Assembly: GCA_029891385.1 (NCBI GenBank)
Contig: CM057224.1
Location: forward strand, 39,251,005 to 39,315,004
Origin: Erythroxylum novogranatense
Taxonomy: Eukaryota > Streptophyta > Magnoliopsida > Malpighiales > Erythroxylaceae
Direction: 5' to 3'
DNA: 64,000 bases
A program made the position numbers and the translations under genes. Shown piece by piece: positions 37,341 to 49,216 of this stretch. Numbering within the stretch: position 1 is the stretch's first letter; each line of letters begins with the position of its first letter. A model generated the notes under the pieces. The model saw only the letters and a list, made by a program, of their open reading frames with translations, made no database searches and was not told the origin of the DNA.

Positions 37341-38344
37341 TTTCAAAGAAGCCAAACCAAAGGACCCTTTATCCCTCACATAAATTTCAGAATCAACCCA
37401 TGTTATCGAAGCACTCTTAGGTTAGAAAGGATCAAGTACAAGCACAAACACACAGTGAAAGAAAAATAAGAAATTGTCTAGATTGACAATTAGTTATTGC
37501 TTTTGAAAAAACTGTTCAAATTGAGGATAAGTCAGTTACTTCAGATGAAGAAATCAATCAGACAACTGATGACCGAGATAATGTGATGAGGAATAAGCCT
37601 AGGTTTGAATTTCTTCAAGAGGCATAAGAACTGTGTTCTTTACATTTTTGAAGTATAGTTTGATGTTATTCATTAAAAAATAAAAAACAAAAATATAAAA
37701 AAGGTTCAAAGGAGTTAACTATTAGACTTTTTTAAGTTTTATTCTGGTTTATCTTTACATTGTGGGTTGTTTGAGTTTGGGCAATACGTGTTCATATGGT
37801 TTATGTGAGGAAGCAATTGGTTAAGTTTGATTATGATTTGTTGAATGCATTTTTCAGATTTATGAATTTTATCAGTCTTATGAAAATGAAATTTAAGTGA
37901 GCGATGATATGTTGGCATATGTATTAACTGGTGGTAAATTATCATTTTGGCATGCTTATGATTCTTTCGTTGCACCTACTACTAATTATTATGCTCCTTT
38001 ATTTGCTTCGGTCGATCACATTAAAAGCATTCTTGTTTTGACATTGTTTTATCCCAAGGGGGAGACATCAAATTGTTTTTGGTGACTATTCAATTCAGGG
38101 GGAGATTTTAAGATATCTTCATAATTATTAGTCTTACTTTTGGCATCTTTTAATCCCAATGGGGAGAAATTTGGATGATTGGATAATTATTCATTATTCT
38201 TTCTTTGGATGTTTCTTGAACTTAAATAGTTTGATAGATGTTCTTTCTAACTTGATGATGGATTAAAGGGGAGTTCTTTCTCATTTGGATTATATGTCTA
38301 ATTATTTTATTTAGGAGAAGTTTCATATTTGTGACAAACAATAC
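37341..38344 (+). other. Internal region of the gag-only element without pol
   Basis: Here PR, IN, RT and RNase H would be expected but none is found in any frame. It holds weakly open AT-rich sequence and short frames such as 37897-38085, plus purine-rich GGGGGAGA and GGGGAGAAAT motifs (about 38057-38170) typical of sequence upstream of a 3' LTR. Confidence 0.7.
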
Positions 38345-38358
38345 CAAAAAGGGAGAAA
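38345..38358 (+). other. Polypurine tract of the gag-only element
   Basis: CAAAAAGGGAGAAAT lies directly before the 3' LTR start at 38360. Confidence 0.85.
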
Positions 38359-38359
38359 T

Positions 38360-39179
38360 TGTTAAGATATATGGTATATATATCTTATTATTAAATTTTA
38401 TCATTTTTGGATAATTGGACCTAGCAAATCATTCACTTTCACATCCAAATTAATTGAATTTAAATTGGGCACAGCTGGCTTATTGGATTTTTAGATAATG
38501 GTTTAGCTGTGATAGAATTTTATTTTTTAAGTGGGATATGTGAAAAGATTACGATTTTTTTAAGTGGGTTGAAATAAGTCATGGGATTTTAGTGATTGTG
38601 TAGGATCGTAGCATAAGTTATCCAGAAAGTGAACGTGTGTGTGAAGACTTCATAGTTATGTGGGAAAATATGTTTTGTGGGATCTTGACTAAATAACACA
38701 AGACATCGTAGTTGTAAGTTGGATCTAGAATGTGCAAGAATCAGCCTATTTTGTGTTAACAACCATCTAATCTATTTCAGAAGAGTTGAACCCATAAGAA
38801 AGCTATTATGTTTATGTCTCAGGTGTTTTTTGTTTTCGTTCTTAGATAGTTAATTACTTGAGTTATTTATTTATTGTCTTTTCATTGAAAAAGTGTTGAA
38901 AAATCCTATATTGAGTCTAACACGAGTTGGTCGTATTATTGGGAGTGAAATACTTTCACGAGTTGTGAAGACAAGGGGTGGTGTCAAGGATTGGGTGATG
39001 TCGACTCAATAAAGTCTTATATAAAATTATTGTTGTGAGTGAAAGAATTAAGCTGGATGAGGACCTTACAAACAAGTGTGCTGAAATGCATTAACAAATC
39101 TCAATTTTGTTTATCTTTGGTGCTTTTAATTTTTCTGATTTTTGTGTTTGTCATAAACGAATTAGAAAGTTTGTGAAAC
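38360..39179 (+). repeat. 3' LTR of the gag-only element, shortened
   Basis: It starts TGTTAAGATATATGG and matches the 5' LTR up to AGTTTGTGAAAC near 39179. The terminal 20 or so bases of the partner are absent, and an internal block is deleted (about 820 bp against 1041). Confidence 0.88.
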
Positions 39180-40345
39180 GAATTAGAAAAGCAGACCGTA
39201 TGACAAGCTTATTTGAAGCATAAAGATGTAGTTGTAGATATTATAAACAAACAAAGATTTTAAGTTTATAAGCTTAAGCTTACTTTTGAACAATATTAAG
39301 TATAGATTTGAGTTCTTTAGAATAGGACTAAACAATCTATTTGTGATATAAACAACTAAATCAAAAGCATAAGTCCAAATTTCATAAGAATGAAAGCATG
39401 ACTTAATAAAAATAACCTATTTTTAACTATATGATGGATTGTACGTTCGGCACAATTATTTTTTTCTAGAGTGGAAGGACATGACCTATTGTGTGAGATA
39501 TCATTTTCAGATAAAGAATTGGATAAAGCTTAGTACTCAACCCCTTTCCCAATCATATTGAAATTGTTTAATTTATCTACTAGAGAACTTTTCAACAACA
39601 TATTTAAATTTGATGAAAGCACTTAGGACTTTAGATTTATAGGTAAGAAAGAAAATTCAATAATATTTTATTTAAATGATCAGAAAACAAAACATAACAA
39701 TGTTTGCCATTAATAGATAGTGTTGGTGATGGGACATCATAATAAATTAAATCTAAAGCCCCTTGAGCATGAAAGCGTGAGACCAAAAAAGTTAACTTAT
39801 GACTCTTAATTCTTTCTAACTGAATTAACATTAGATAAAAGTAGGTAATTTATTTGATGAAAAAAAATAGACAGCTTAAGAAGTGACAAATATTGAGAGA
39901 ATTGGCATGAGTAATACATGAATGCCATGTTATATGATAGAAAAATATGCATGTTTAGAACCGGGGGTAAGTGATTTATGCGTCAAAGATGGAGGTTAGA
40001 AACCTTTATCAAGTTTGATAGATGATCTCGTAGGAATACCCTTAATCAGAAAATAATCAAGGAAAAAATCAATAAAAACATTATTAGTTCTAATGAAAGT
40101 TGAGACAAATAACAAATTAGAACTAGCAAGAGGCACAAGTAATAAGTCTTGAAATTGAAAAGAAGAATTAGAATATGACAAATAGAATTACCAATATGAG
40201 AGATATAGGATCTCTAATTTCGATCTCATTAGGACCATGATGTTGATTGTAAAGCGTCAAATTATTAAGATTAGGAATTAAATGATGAGTAGCACCAATG
40301 TCCAATGTCCATGAAGATTTGGTTGGTTAGGAAGTTGTAGCAGTG
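39180..40345 (-). pseudogene. Decayed Copia element, protease and integrase part
   Basis: Protease motif TLDIGATHHLIPNLNNL (D-T/I-G type, altered) is at about 40290-40310. Next are LLLVPLASSNLLFVS and FFLDYFLIKG (40181-39996), then an integrase part, SHKLTFLVSRFHAQGALDLIYYDVPSPT and INGKHCYVLFSD (39831-39637). A YKLKIFVCL-like block near the break point follows. It continues at 34573 after the inserted gag-only element. gag is not visible to the right of 40345. Confidence 0.87.
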
Positions 40346-43300
40346 TGACTACATAGTTTAAGTATGGGCCAAAAGAGTAATTTAACCCCCAACGTTTATA
40401 CTAAAATCTAAGTTGAACCTTAACATTTTGAAAGTATTCAAAATAGCCCCTGACTAAACAAAAAAACTGACAGTGTTAAGTCTCCGTCAGTTAAATGCCA
40501 CGTAGTATTTTTCTTTCTTGATGTGGATTTTTTAATTTTTATTTAAGTAAGACCTATATTAATGACATGGATTTTGTAAAATTGAAGTGGGTCCTACTTC
40601 CATCTAAATGGTGCTTTTGGAAGACTGGGTTTAAATGGAAGCGAGACTCACTTCCATTTAAACGTTGCGTTTGGAACTCTTCCCTTTCCCAATGTTGTGC
40701 TTTTTGATCTAACTCAAACCATTTTGAAGCTTTAATAATCTGCACTGTTCTTCTTTCTTCCTTAATCCCTAATTCTCTCCAATCCCTAATTCTCTTCGTT
40801 CTTCCTCTTTTTCTTCAACAAACAACAATCCCTAATTCAGACTTCCCTAATCTGTATCACCACCACCACCTAAAAGATTGTTGTTCATGTACCCCTAATC
40901 TGTGTGGAATGATTGTTGTTCATGTATCATCACCACCACCTCTACGCCTGCTATTAAAATCATATCGTCCACCACCTCATAAGAACTGAGGATCAACGCC
41001 ACCACCAAGGTAAAAAAAAAAGTACTCTTTTTAATAGTGTCACATTATTTCATACTAGAGAGATAAGACGACTCTATGAAAAAAAATACTATGGGCATTT
41101 TGTCATGACAATGATGGGATTACATAGATACGATTGACATGTATCATTTACTTATATTATTTAGGAATTGCTCACTTGAACAAAGCAAACCAACTCATGA
41201 CTTACATGAACAATATGCTTTAGTTGCATATCTTGAGGTTGTTATGATTGCATTACTCTGATATTGTTGGACTGAATATTTATTTTAACACTTTTTAAAG
41301 TTGTTCTTTATTTGATGAGGCAATGTATAATTCTTGAACCCCTTAGCATTATAAGGATTAGTAGCTTGAATATGTTATGCCTTTAGTTTTTCCTTTTTAT
41401 TCTTGTTTTAAATTTTGTAGTTAACGTCTTATGATATTGAAGGGCTACTGAAATACTTGGAGAGAACAAGTTAAATGTCGCCAATTTTGAACCTAATGTT
41501 AAGAAGTTACATACATTCCTACAATAGATAAGGTGAATTTTGAACTTTCTACAATTTCCAGATATATCATTTCTTCTTTATATATTTATGAATAGGTGGG
41601 AAAACTTATAATAACATTGTGAGTTATAATTGGACATAGCTTTGGAGGAAAGGTACATCTTATTGATAGGCATAACTATCAGAGGACATTATGCATCAAT
41701 TGAGATACATTTCTGATGATTCATTTATTGTATCTTCAATTTCATTTTGAATAGGAATATATTTTGGTGTTGCATTTCTCGACCAAGTGGTGTTCGATTG
41801 ATTACATATTAATCAATATTTGATGATTAATCTAAGCACAGAAGTTGAATTTGTGAATGTTTGTCATGTTAAATGGTTGTAGAGCTTTATGATGTCTTTG
41901 CTTTTGCAAATTAAAAAGGTAATTGTTATTGGCAACGAAAATATTGTTTGCAAATTAAAAGGGTAATTGCTATTGGTAATGAAAATATTGGACCTTACCA
42001 TATGTTTATAGTGAGTCCATAGTCAAATTTAGATTGTTAATATCATATAAATTACACTATTTTTCAAATGTACAAAAAACTTCATTGTAGGTCCAGCCAA
42101 ATTCTATCTTCCTCACTGTAGTGTATTCACTCTTAATGTAATCAATTAGATATCTCTCTTGGTACCCCAATACTACTATAATACCTATCCGTCGATACAG
42201 AATATCCCTAAAATTCAAAATATCCTAATACCACTTCAGTACCTAGCCATTGTCATAAGACGTCCCTTAGACTTACGATGCTTCGGTATTAATTGATAGG
42301 TTGCTCAGAGATGAGCGAGGTAGGTTGTTCAAAGATGAGCGTAAGGTAGATACCTAACCACCCTCGGTCATCTTTGAACAACCTATCAATCAATGACCAT
42401 CGAATGTAGCCTATCCTATGTAAGCTAACGATTTTCGATTTTCATTATTTATTTATAAGATATTATTAACCAGTCTATATTTAATAACACATTTTTTCCA
42501 AATTAACAATCAATAAAGGTTATCCTTACCTTGATTTCAAACTCAACTAATTAATAGTTTAAATTACTCCCTAATCAAACCTTCATACCAAAAATTTACA
42601 AAATTTTATTAGATTAATTTATGAAAATTTTCAACTCAAATATGTTTAATAATCCAACATTATTCGCTTTTCACTTTATTCTTGATTATAAAATAATATC
42701 CTTACTAACGTAACCATCATAATTACTAATGGACCTTAACTAATTAAAAGTCTTATTTTACCCTCATCTATTTCAATTAATACCAAAAATGGCCTTCTTG
42801 GAAGTAAATTCCAGATTTATCATTCACTATTTGCATTTCCTATTTTGTCCCTTCATGAAACTTAAACTTATAAAAATATATCATCTTCTTCATCCTCTCC
42901 TCTTCTCCTATCTCCTCTTCTTTTATCATTTTTGAGCCACAGTTCTTCCATTTTTATCCCTTTCCATGACTTCAATTGTTGTCTCAAACAACCACAACAT
43001 GCAATTAAACTATAAACTAATGTAGAATGATCAAAATCATTAAAAAAACATAAGATAGTTGTTAGAATTTTTACTTAAGTGTAAGGAATTTTTGGGTTGT
43101 TAATCTCTACAACTTCTTTCAATTTTTCTACAAAACAAGCACAATGAGGGAACCTATGAGGGAAGTGTCACATGCAGGAGAAAAATGGCACATTAAGACA
43201 CATACCAACTGTCAAAGTTGAGAGAAAATGAAGAAAAATATTTTGTCTATCATTGGTGTTTCTCTAAGTTTGCAGTTGATGGCTTCTTTTATGTGTTTAA

Positions 43301-43544
43301 TAGTTATGGGCTGGCTGTTGGGTATTTATTTAATGATGAGCTTTATAGTTATAATATGGTTTATTACGAGTAACTGGAGCTAAATTGTAATATTTTGTTT
43401 AAACTTGAATTATGAAGAATGAAAATTTCTCATTTCAACTAAGTTGTAATGTATTGTGCATTGTGTTTTGTCTTTATTGTTTTGTTATTCATGAAGTTTC
43501 CTTAATGATGCCTAATTAATATTTAAAATCATCAAGAAGTATAG
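40346..43544. other. Non-coding stretch, transposon-like at its left end
   Basis: 40366-40530 (GTAATTTAACCCCC, CTCCGTCAGTTAAATGCCACG) has the look of a terminal arm of a Mutator-like or other non-autonomous DNA element, but no opposite arm was found. Further right is AT-rich sequence with no recognisable coding. A hairpin lies at 42290-42400, described separately. Confidence 0.5.
42291..42398. repeat. Imperfect inverted repeat (stem about 28 bp)
   Basis: TTGATAGGTTGCTCAGAGATG near 42291 is complementary to CATCTTTGAACAACCTATCAA near 42372, with mismatches. A second arm copy, GGTAGGTTGTTCAAAGATGAG, sits near 42320. The loop is about 50 bp. Confidence 0.7.
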
Positions 43545-43760
43545 ACAAAAGTGATTATATAACAATAAATAATTGGATCAAGATATACAAAAGTGATTAT
43601 ATAATAATAAACAATTGAAGCAACATATACAAAAGTGATTATATAACAATAAATAATTGGAGCACTATATATACAAGCGATTATATCACAATCCATCTAT
43701 ATACAAAAGTGATTGGATCTATTCGTCCATATATAAAAGTGATTGGATGTATTAACTAAA
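43545..43760. repeat. Tandem repeat, ~50-bp unit with ACAAAAGTGATTATAT
   Basis: Four to six imperfect units contain ACAAAAGTGATTATAT followed by AACAATAAATAATTGGA or similar; the last ones are shortened to AAAAGTGATTGGAT. Confidence 0.85.
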
Positions 43761-44229
43761 GTTCCAACAACATAGACATCATTAATGTAAAGTCTGTGAA
43801 TCAACCACATTGCTTCCTTTATTTACACTTAACTAAGAAGGTTGATCATGTACTAGTTTATTCATTGATGATCTCCTCCTCATTGCTTCAATTTATGCTG
43901 AGAAGTTATGCTAGTTTTTCCTTTAAACCTTAGACCTCTTGGTTCGAAAGAAAATTTGAATGAATGTGGATCAACTTTTCCAAACTTTCGTTTACTACTA
44001 TGAAAAGAGCTACCAATCTGTAAATAGATATGTCGTTAACAGTATTCATTTGTGAAAGTAATCAATAATGTCGTTAATGAATATATACTCACAATATTAC
44101 TTCGTTAACTTGCTATGATAACATGGTTCATCTTATAAAGTGACCTTAAAGATGACTTAATAAATATGAATCAAAGAATTTCATAAATGTTTATTAGATA
44201 TATGAAGCAATACATAGTAATCAAAAAAT
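43761..44229. other. Unassigned, next to a MULE remnant
   Basis: Sequence between the tandem repeat and the MULE transposase end. It may be the 3' end of that element, but no terminal inverted repeat was identified. Confidence 0.4.
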
Positions 44230-45140
44230 GTTTTATACCTGTGGAGATTGCTGAGCAGGTTGAGTTGAGCCTTCATTCTTACATTTTCTGGCAGTATGGT
44301 CATAATTGCCACATTATCTACATTTTTGTACTCGACTTTTTTGAGTTAATTTGTTTAGATTTCCAACTTAATAGGCTCATTTAATCATCTCTTCTAGTTT
44401 GTTTAGGTATTCCTAGCATAACTCTTTTGGATCAGAATTTATTAGTTTAGCATCAATAGTAGGCTAAAAAATTATACCTTTAATTGTTTGTAACACATGC
44501 TCTTACAATGCCAGGAATTTGGACTTCTCGTAGTAATCATCCACAAATGCCTTCAGTCATTGTTTGAAATGGTGAACAACAATCATAACATGCTTGCATA
44601 GATATCCATAAAGCTCCCATACCTAATAACTACATAACTGGTGTCTACCAATCCTTACAATATGCTTGCCATCACCTTTGGAAACTTCATGTGCTCCATC
44701 ACCATTCCAAATTATTCTTCACTGTATTATGTCTTTCTTATTCTTCTCCAATTTCTTTGTAATCTTTGGTGCAACATCTGACTTCTAAATTTGCATAATT
44801 CTCTCTTATCTACATGCCTTTAAATATGTTGATAACTGGCCTATCTCTTGTTGATAAGATCCATCCATTAAAGTTTCACTCGTATTGTTGTCGACAACTG
44901 GATATTTTGATTCAAATGATTGGTAACATCTCACCCATCTCTCCTTAGGATATTCAAGCAATAATGATGCACATCCAGGTTTGATTTTATCCAATCTTTT
45001 CAAATCTTCAGCATACATTGACCAAACACAACTTCAAAACTGTTTTCGCAAATCCTTTCCCTTCTAATTCATATACCAATTATGGTATATGTGTCTAGCA
45101 CACATCTAATAAGGCATATGGTAATGTCTCTTCCTAGCAT
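44230..45140 (-). pseudogene. MULE (mudrA-like) transposase, C-terminal half
   Basis: Reading leftward: a HIYHNWYMN-like stretch near 45090, then MYAEDLKRLDKIKPG, SLLLEYPKERWVRCYQSF and KYPVVDNNTSETL (45018-44806), the conserved plant MULE block W-x-R ... VDNN-x-x-E. A SWIM-type zinc site, LCSY-VWELYGYLCKHVM with one in-frame stop, is near 44587-44640. A decayed CCHC knuckle, CGNYDHTARKC with its first part stopped, is near 44250-44310. The N-terminal catalytic part is absent beyond about 45180. The protein would have cut and pasted the element; stop codons make it inactive. Confidence 0.85.
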
Positions 45141-46129
45141 ATTTTAAAGGACATTGGAGAAATAGTGGCCAAATGTTATTACAATTATGGTATGTTATCG
45201 ATGTGTTTTCAGGAATAGTTTGATTAAGTTGATGATTGAGACATAGAAATTTGAAACATATAAATATATAAATTGAGATAATTCTACTGCACTAGTTTGA
45301 ACTGCAAGAATAGTTTCTTCACTTAAAAGTAACTATATAAATCATACATCATCAAAGTTCGATTGGCCACAGAGACTTTTTCTAAGAAATGACTGTTAAA
45401 AACCTACTACATTACTTTTTCTAATAAGAGTTTATCAAGTCTTTAAGGAAGTCGTGGAAAATCTAGTTTGGTGGATTTTTATTTTTTAGTTAGGACTTAA
45501 TAAGTAGAAAAGTTATTCGAATCCATACCTACATGGTTATTTGATGGTGCCACCCCAAAAGCAATTGTGTTAAATAAAAGAGATAAAACTTGCTTACATC
45601 GACATGATGCTCCAATTCATGTTAATGAAAATTGTACTAATATCTTTACTTATTTTTAGTAAAATAACAAAAAATGGGTTTAAGTCTTTACATATTTATA
45701 CACATTTGGACATAAGGTAAAAGAGTTTATCAAGTCTTTAAGGAAATCGTGGAAAATTTATTCGATTCCTTCTAATAATTTTATTTTGTTAGAATATTTA
45801 TTTATAATAAGAATAGTCACAATCATAGCACCAAAAGTTGACAATAATTGTGAAAATCATCAATGTCATATATTGAAGCCAAGAACTTTGGCGGTTGGTG
45901 GCCTAAAAAGTTTGAAGTCATATTTTTTATAAACTTCCATATTTACTAACCTATAATTACTATGATTATCAACAAGTGTAGTTTAATTCTTTCCTAGTAC
46001 AAAATACAAAAAACCACCATTCATGATTATTCTTTTTCAACACAATATTTAAGTATAATTTTCTCTTTTGGCTCATCAATTAGTATAAATGGTATAATCA
46101 TGCCTATAAAATTTCCCTCTTTAAGTATA
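45141..46129. other. AT-rich stretch with duplicated segments
   Basis: It contains copy 2 of a dispersed repeat (45460-45665) and a direct duplication (45424-45470 and 45729-45773). No coding was recognised. Confidence 0.6.
45424..45773. repeat. Direct repeats ~305 bp apart flanking dispersed repeat copy 2
   Basis: AAGAGTTTATCAAGTCTTTAAGGAAGTCGTGGAAAA-type sequence begins near 45426 and again near 45730 with one or two changes, on either side of the segment homologous to 23455-23680. It may be a partial tandem duplication or a small element with terminal direct repeats. Confidence 0.75.
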
Positions 46130-47060
46130 CTGAGTGTTATAAAGGTCTTCTTAAGCACCAAACTTATACCGCAAGTCGCGCCTACTCCTTTGCAAAACAA
46201 TCTTACTTAGGTCTATTTAAGCAAAACTTAGCCTTCCTACGTGATCATGGACCAACAACCTTGTTCTCGAGTGCCTCATAACTCTCACAATGCTTAACTC
46301 TCACACTCACAAGAAAACTACAAAAGCAATAGAATAGTAAAGGCAACAATAAAAGCAAGAAAGAGATACAACAATAATGCCAACCTTCCCTCAAAATACA
46401 TAAAGGATGTTCTATCAATCTCTGTGTGTGAGAAGCAAGGCTCAAATGAGCTTTATAGAGACATTCAAGATTGATGGCTAAGTTAGAATCCTAATAGAAC
46501 TATACTACCCAAGATCACATCTTATCATTTTAGATTACATCATTATCCAATAAGATGTCGTCCTCATCTAAATAGGACTCTATTCGATAAGGTCTATCTA
46601 CATCCCAACTAACAAGATAAAATATTATACATGATCTTCCTTATCCATAAAAATGTCCACTATCTTCAGATGATCGTCTTTATCCTTTAGAGTTATCCTC
46701 CGCGATCTTATTCGCCATATCATCTAAGAACTCCCTATGATCTCTATCATCCAAGCCAAAGCTAGTCATATCACACTGGTCTGATCCAATTTTTACCCAT
46801 ATTAAGTACATTATCCATGGTCTATCTATTTGAGCATACATTAAGTCATTAGTCCACTAAGAACTTAGCCTTAACTATGTCTGCTTGTATAGGGTTTAAA
46901 AGTATACCAAAACTCGCACCATGCTTAACCTAACTTGCGAAGTAACCTTGGAGCTTTTGCATGTCACCGACATGCATATGATCCAACTAACCTTCCACCT
47001 TAGGTCCGTCTCCAGCTATTTATGAAATGTCTTCGTATGTTAAGGGCTAACACTAAGGCT
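46130..47060. other. Unassigned sequence, probably repeat-derived
   Basis: This is higher-complexity sequence with motifs such as AAACTTATACCGCAAGTCGC and CGTGATCATGGACC, then many ATCTTATCC-type words. It looks like part of a retrotransposon LTR or leader, but I cannot name it and found no boundary. Confidence 0.35.
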
Positions 47061-49130
47061 ATTTAGTCTTTATAACTAAATATCGGTTTAAATAATATAA
47101 AGACTTCTTTCCCCATCTTTACTATTTGTTTTTTAAAAAATTATCTTATGGGTAGTGACATGAATGCATGATTACAAATCAAATTAATAAGTAAAAATCC
47201 TCATTTCAATGAAAATATTTAAAGATAAATGATAGGAAAATTTTGCACAAAATCACAGTTTCATCTTCGATTATTAAAAAAATGCTAGCATATAGTGAGA
47301 TGTCATACTTTGCAGTAAAAATCAAAAGTCAATGTTTTGTTTATTGGAGCAGAGATTGAAGAAGAACATTTTAATACAATCAAATAATTACTAAAATTCC
47401 AATTGACTTTGATTTCATAAAATAATTAAAAATGGTAGATTTGACTCAAGAGAATGAAGATCACTTTTAAAAAAATCTTCGATCGAAAGTGAATGGGGAA
47501 TAAGAAAAGAGGGAGATATCAACAAAATTCCTATAATTTAACGAACAAAGGACAAAACCTATAGCTACTGAAGATTATAAACAACAAAAGTCTATAAAAA
47601 CACATAGACTCCTCGCCACTATTATTTATAGTGACAATGTAAATAAAATTAGGAAAATTGATATGCATATAAACCTGCATCTATTGTAACAAAAGAGGTA
47701 GACAATCTTTCTTACAATTTTTCTTTGCGCTCCTAAGCATTTTAATATTACGAGCTTTATGTTCCCTCTCTCTCTTCTCTTCTTCTTATAAAACTTCTAT
47801 TTAAGGATAGTAATACTAGCTCAAATTCAACCTAATTAGGCTTTAAAATAGATCGAGTTACATCGGGCTTAGGCTCCAATTAGACTTGAGCTTAATCTGA
47901 AGCTAGATCAGGTTTGAACCGAACTCGATCAAGTTTGAGTTATCCAAAATTAAGCCCTCAATTGGACTTAAATTAAGCCTAATTAATTTTTTAAACTTAA
48001 ATTTTAAAATAGCTTTGTTTAATTTGATTTTTTAGAACTTCACATTAAGTCAAATCGGACTCGAATTAAAAAAAAAAGTTTGAGCCCAGCTCAAAGTCTA
48101 GTTAGCTCGAGTTGAGCCCATTAACTTTAGGTCGAATTGGAATGTGCAAAAATTACCATCTTTAAGCATAATTCTTTTCTCAACTTGAAACTCGATCTGA
48201 ATTTAAACTAAAATGACATTATTTTGAAAAGTTATGCTAAAATAAATTTGTTTTTCATTATTAATTTTGACCATTCAGGCTCTCTCCCAACTCAAAACTT
48301 AATCAACTCAACATACCTGTTAATTTCGTGTAAAATTTGACCCAAAATTATCATCTCTATGTCTATTAAAAGTTAAATTAAATGGAACGATAGATTATAT
48401 TAGTAACAGTTTTTGTTAAAAGTAATATTAAATATTTATAAGAAATAGTTAAATAAGATAGAAATAAAATTAAAACTAAAACTAAAACTAAAACTAAAAC
48501 TAATTTTTATACAGTATAAAATAGAACTCAACATAAAATTTTATTTGATTTGAAAATAAAATAGAAATTAGAAGTAAAAGTAAAACTAAATAGAAGCTAG
48601 GTTTTAATTATTAAAAATCACAAACTTTACTCATTTTTTATACTAATATGAACTTTAAAAATATAATTAAAATATTTCTATCTTTCAATTTTAACAAAAA
48701 TAGCTCAACATTAAGCTTATTGTTAATGCAGACAATGTGACGACCCATGCCAAATTGGTATTTATGTCACATTACTGTTAAATATTGCTTAACGTATAAA
48801 TTTTTTAACAAATTAAAATATCAAAATCCTCGTAACAATCACATGATATCAATGTTAATTTGGCATAGCTTATAATGTTATTCACATTAATGGAGAGCTT
48901 AATGTCGAGTTTCTTTTACTAAAGATTAAAGGTTATAATATTTTAATAATACCTTTTAAAAGTCAGGTAAATAGCATATAATTTAATAAAATTTGAGATT
49001 TTTTTTAAATATAATTAGGCCTAGAAGTAAATATGTTTTAAGTAATGTTTCCCGACCCGACTGAAATTGGGTCGACACGGGAAATTGACTACTTGGCCCT
49101 TTTATTAGAACAATGTTGCGTGTACTCGTT
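47061..49130. other. AT-rich DNA upstream of the ERH gene
   Basis: No coding recognised. It contains a short AAAACT microsatellite (about 48468-48505), a segment rich in AGCTCGAGTT and GAGCCC-like words (about 47840-48130), and a possible inverted-repeat element around 48730-48910. Confidence 0.6.
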
Positions 49131-49216
49131 TTTGGCTTTTATTCTAATCTTCGGTCTTTGAAGTCTCGAGTCTCTTTTGCTTTCACTGCGAACCTCTCCA
49201 CCTGCTGCACTCTCAA

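Larger units (their letters stand above)
34574..39179 (+). mobile_element. SIRE/Maximus-like element with gag but no pol (TR-GAG-like)
   Basis: It has a 5' LTR (34574-35614), a PBS at 35617, a degraded gag (35686-37340), about 1 kb of low-similarity DNA, a polypurine tract (38345-38358) and a 3' LTR (38360-39179). No protease, integrase, RT or RNase H is present in the 2.7-kb internal region. It is inserted in the integrase of a minus-strand Copia element. The gag opening ATREGASITRPP resembles that of the SIRE-like element at 19147. No target duplication is preserved: the 3' LTR lacks the last 20 or so bases found in the 5' LTR. Confidence 0.88.
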
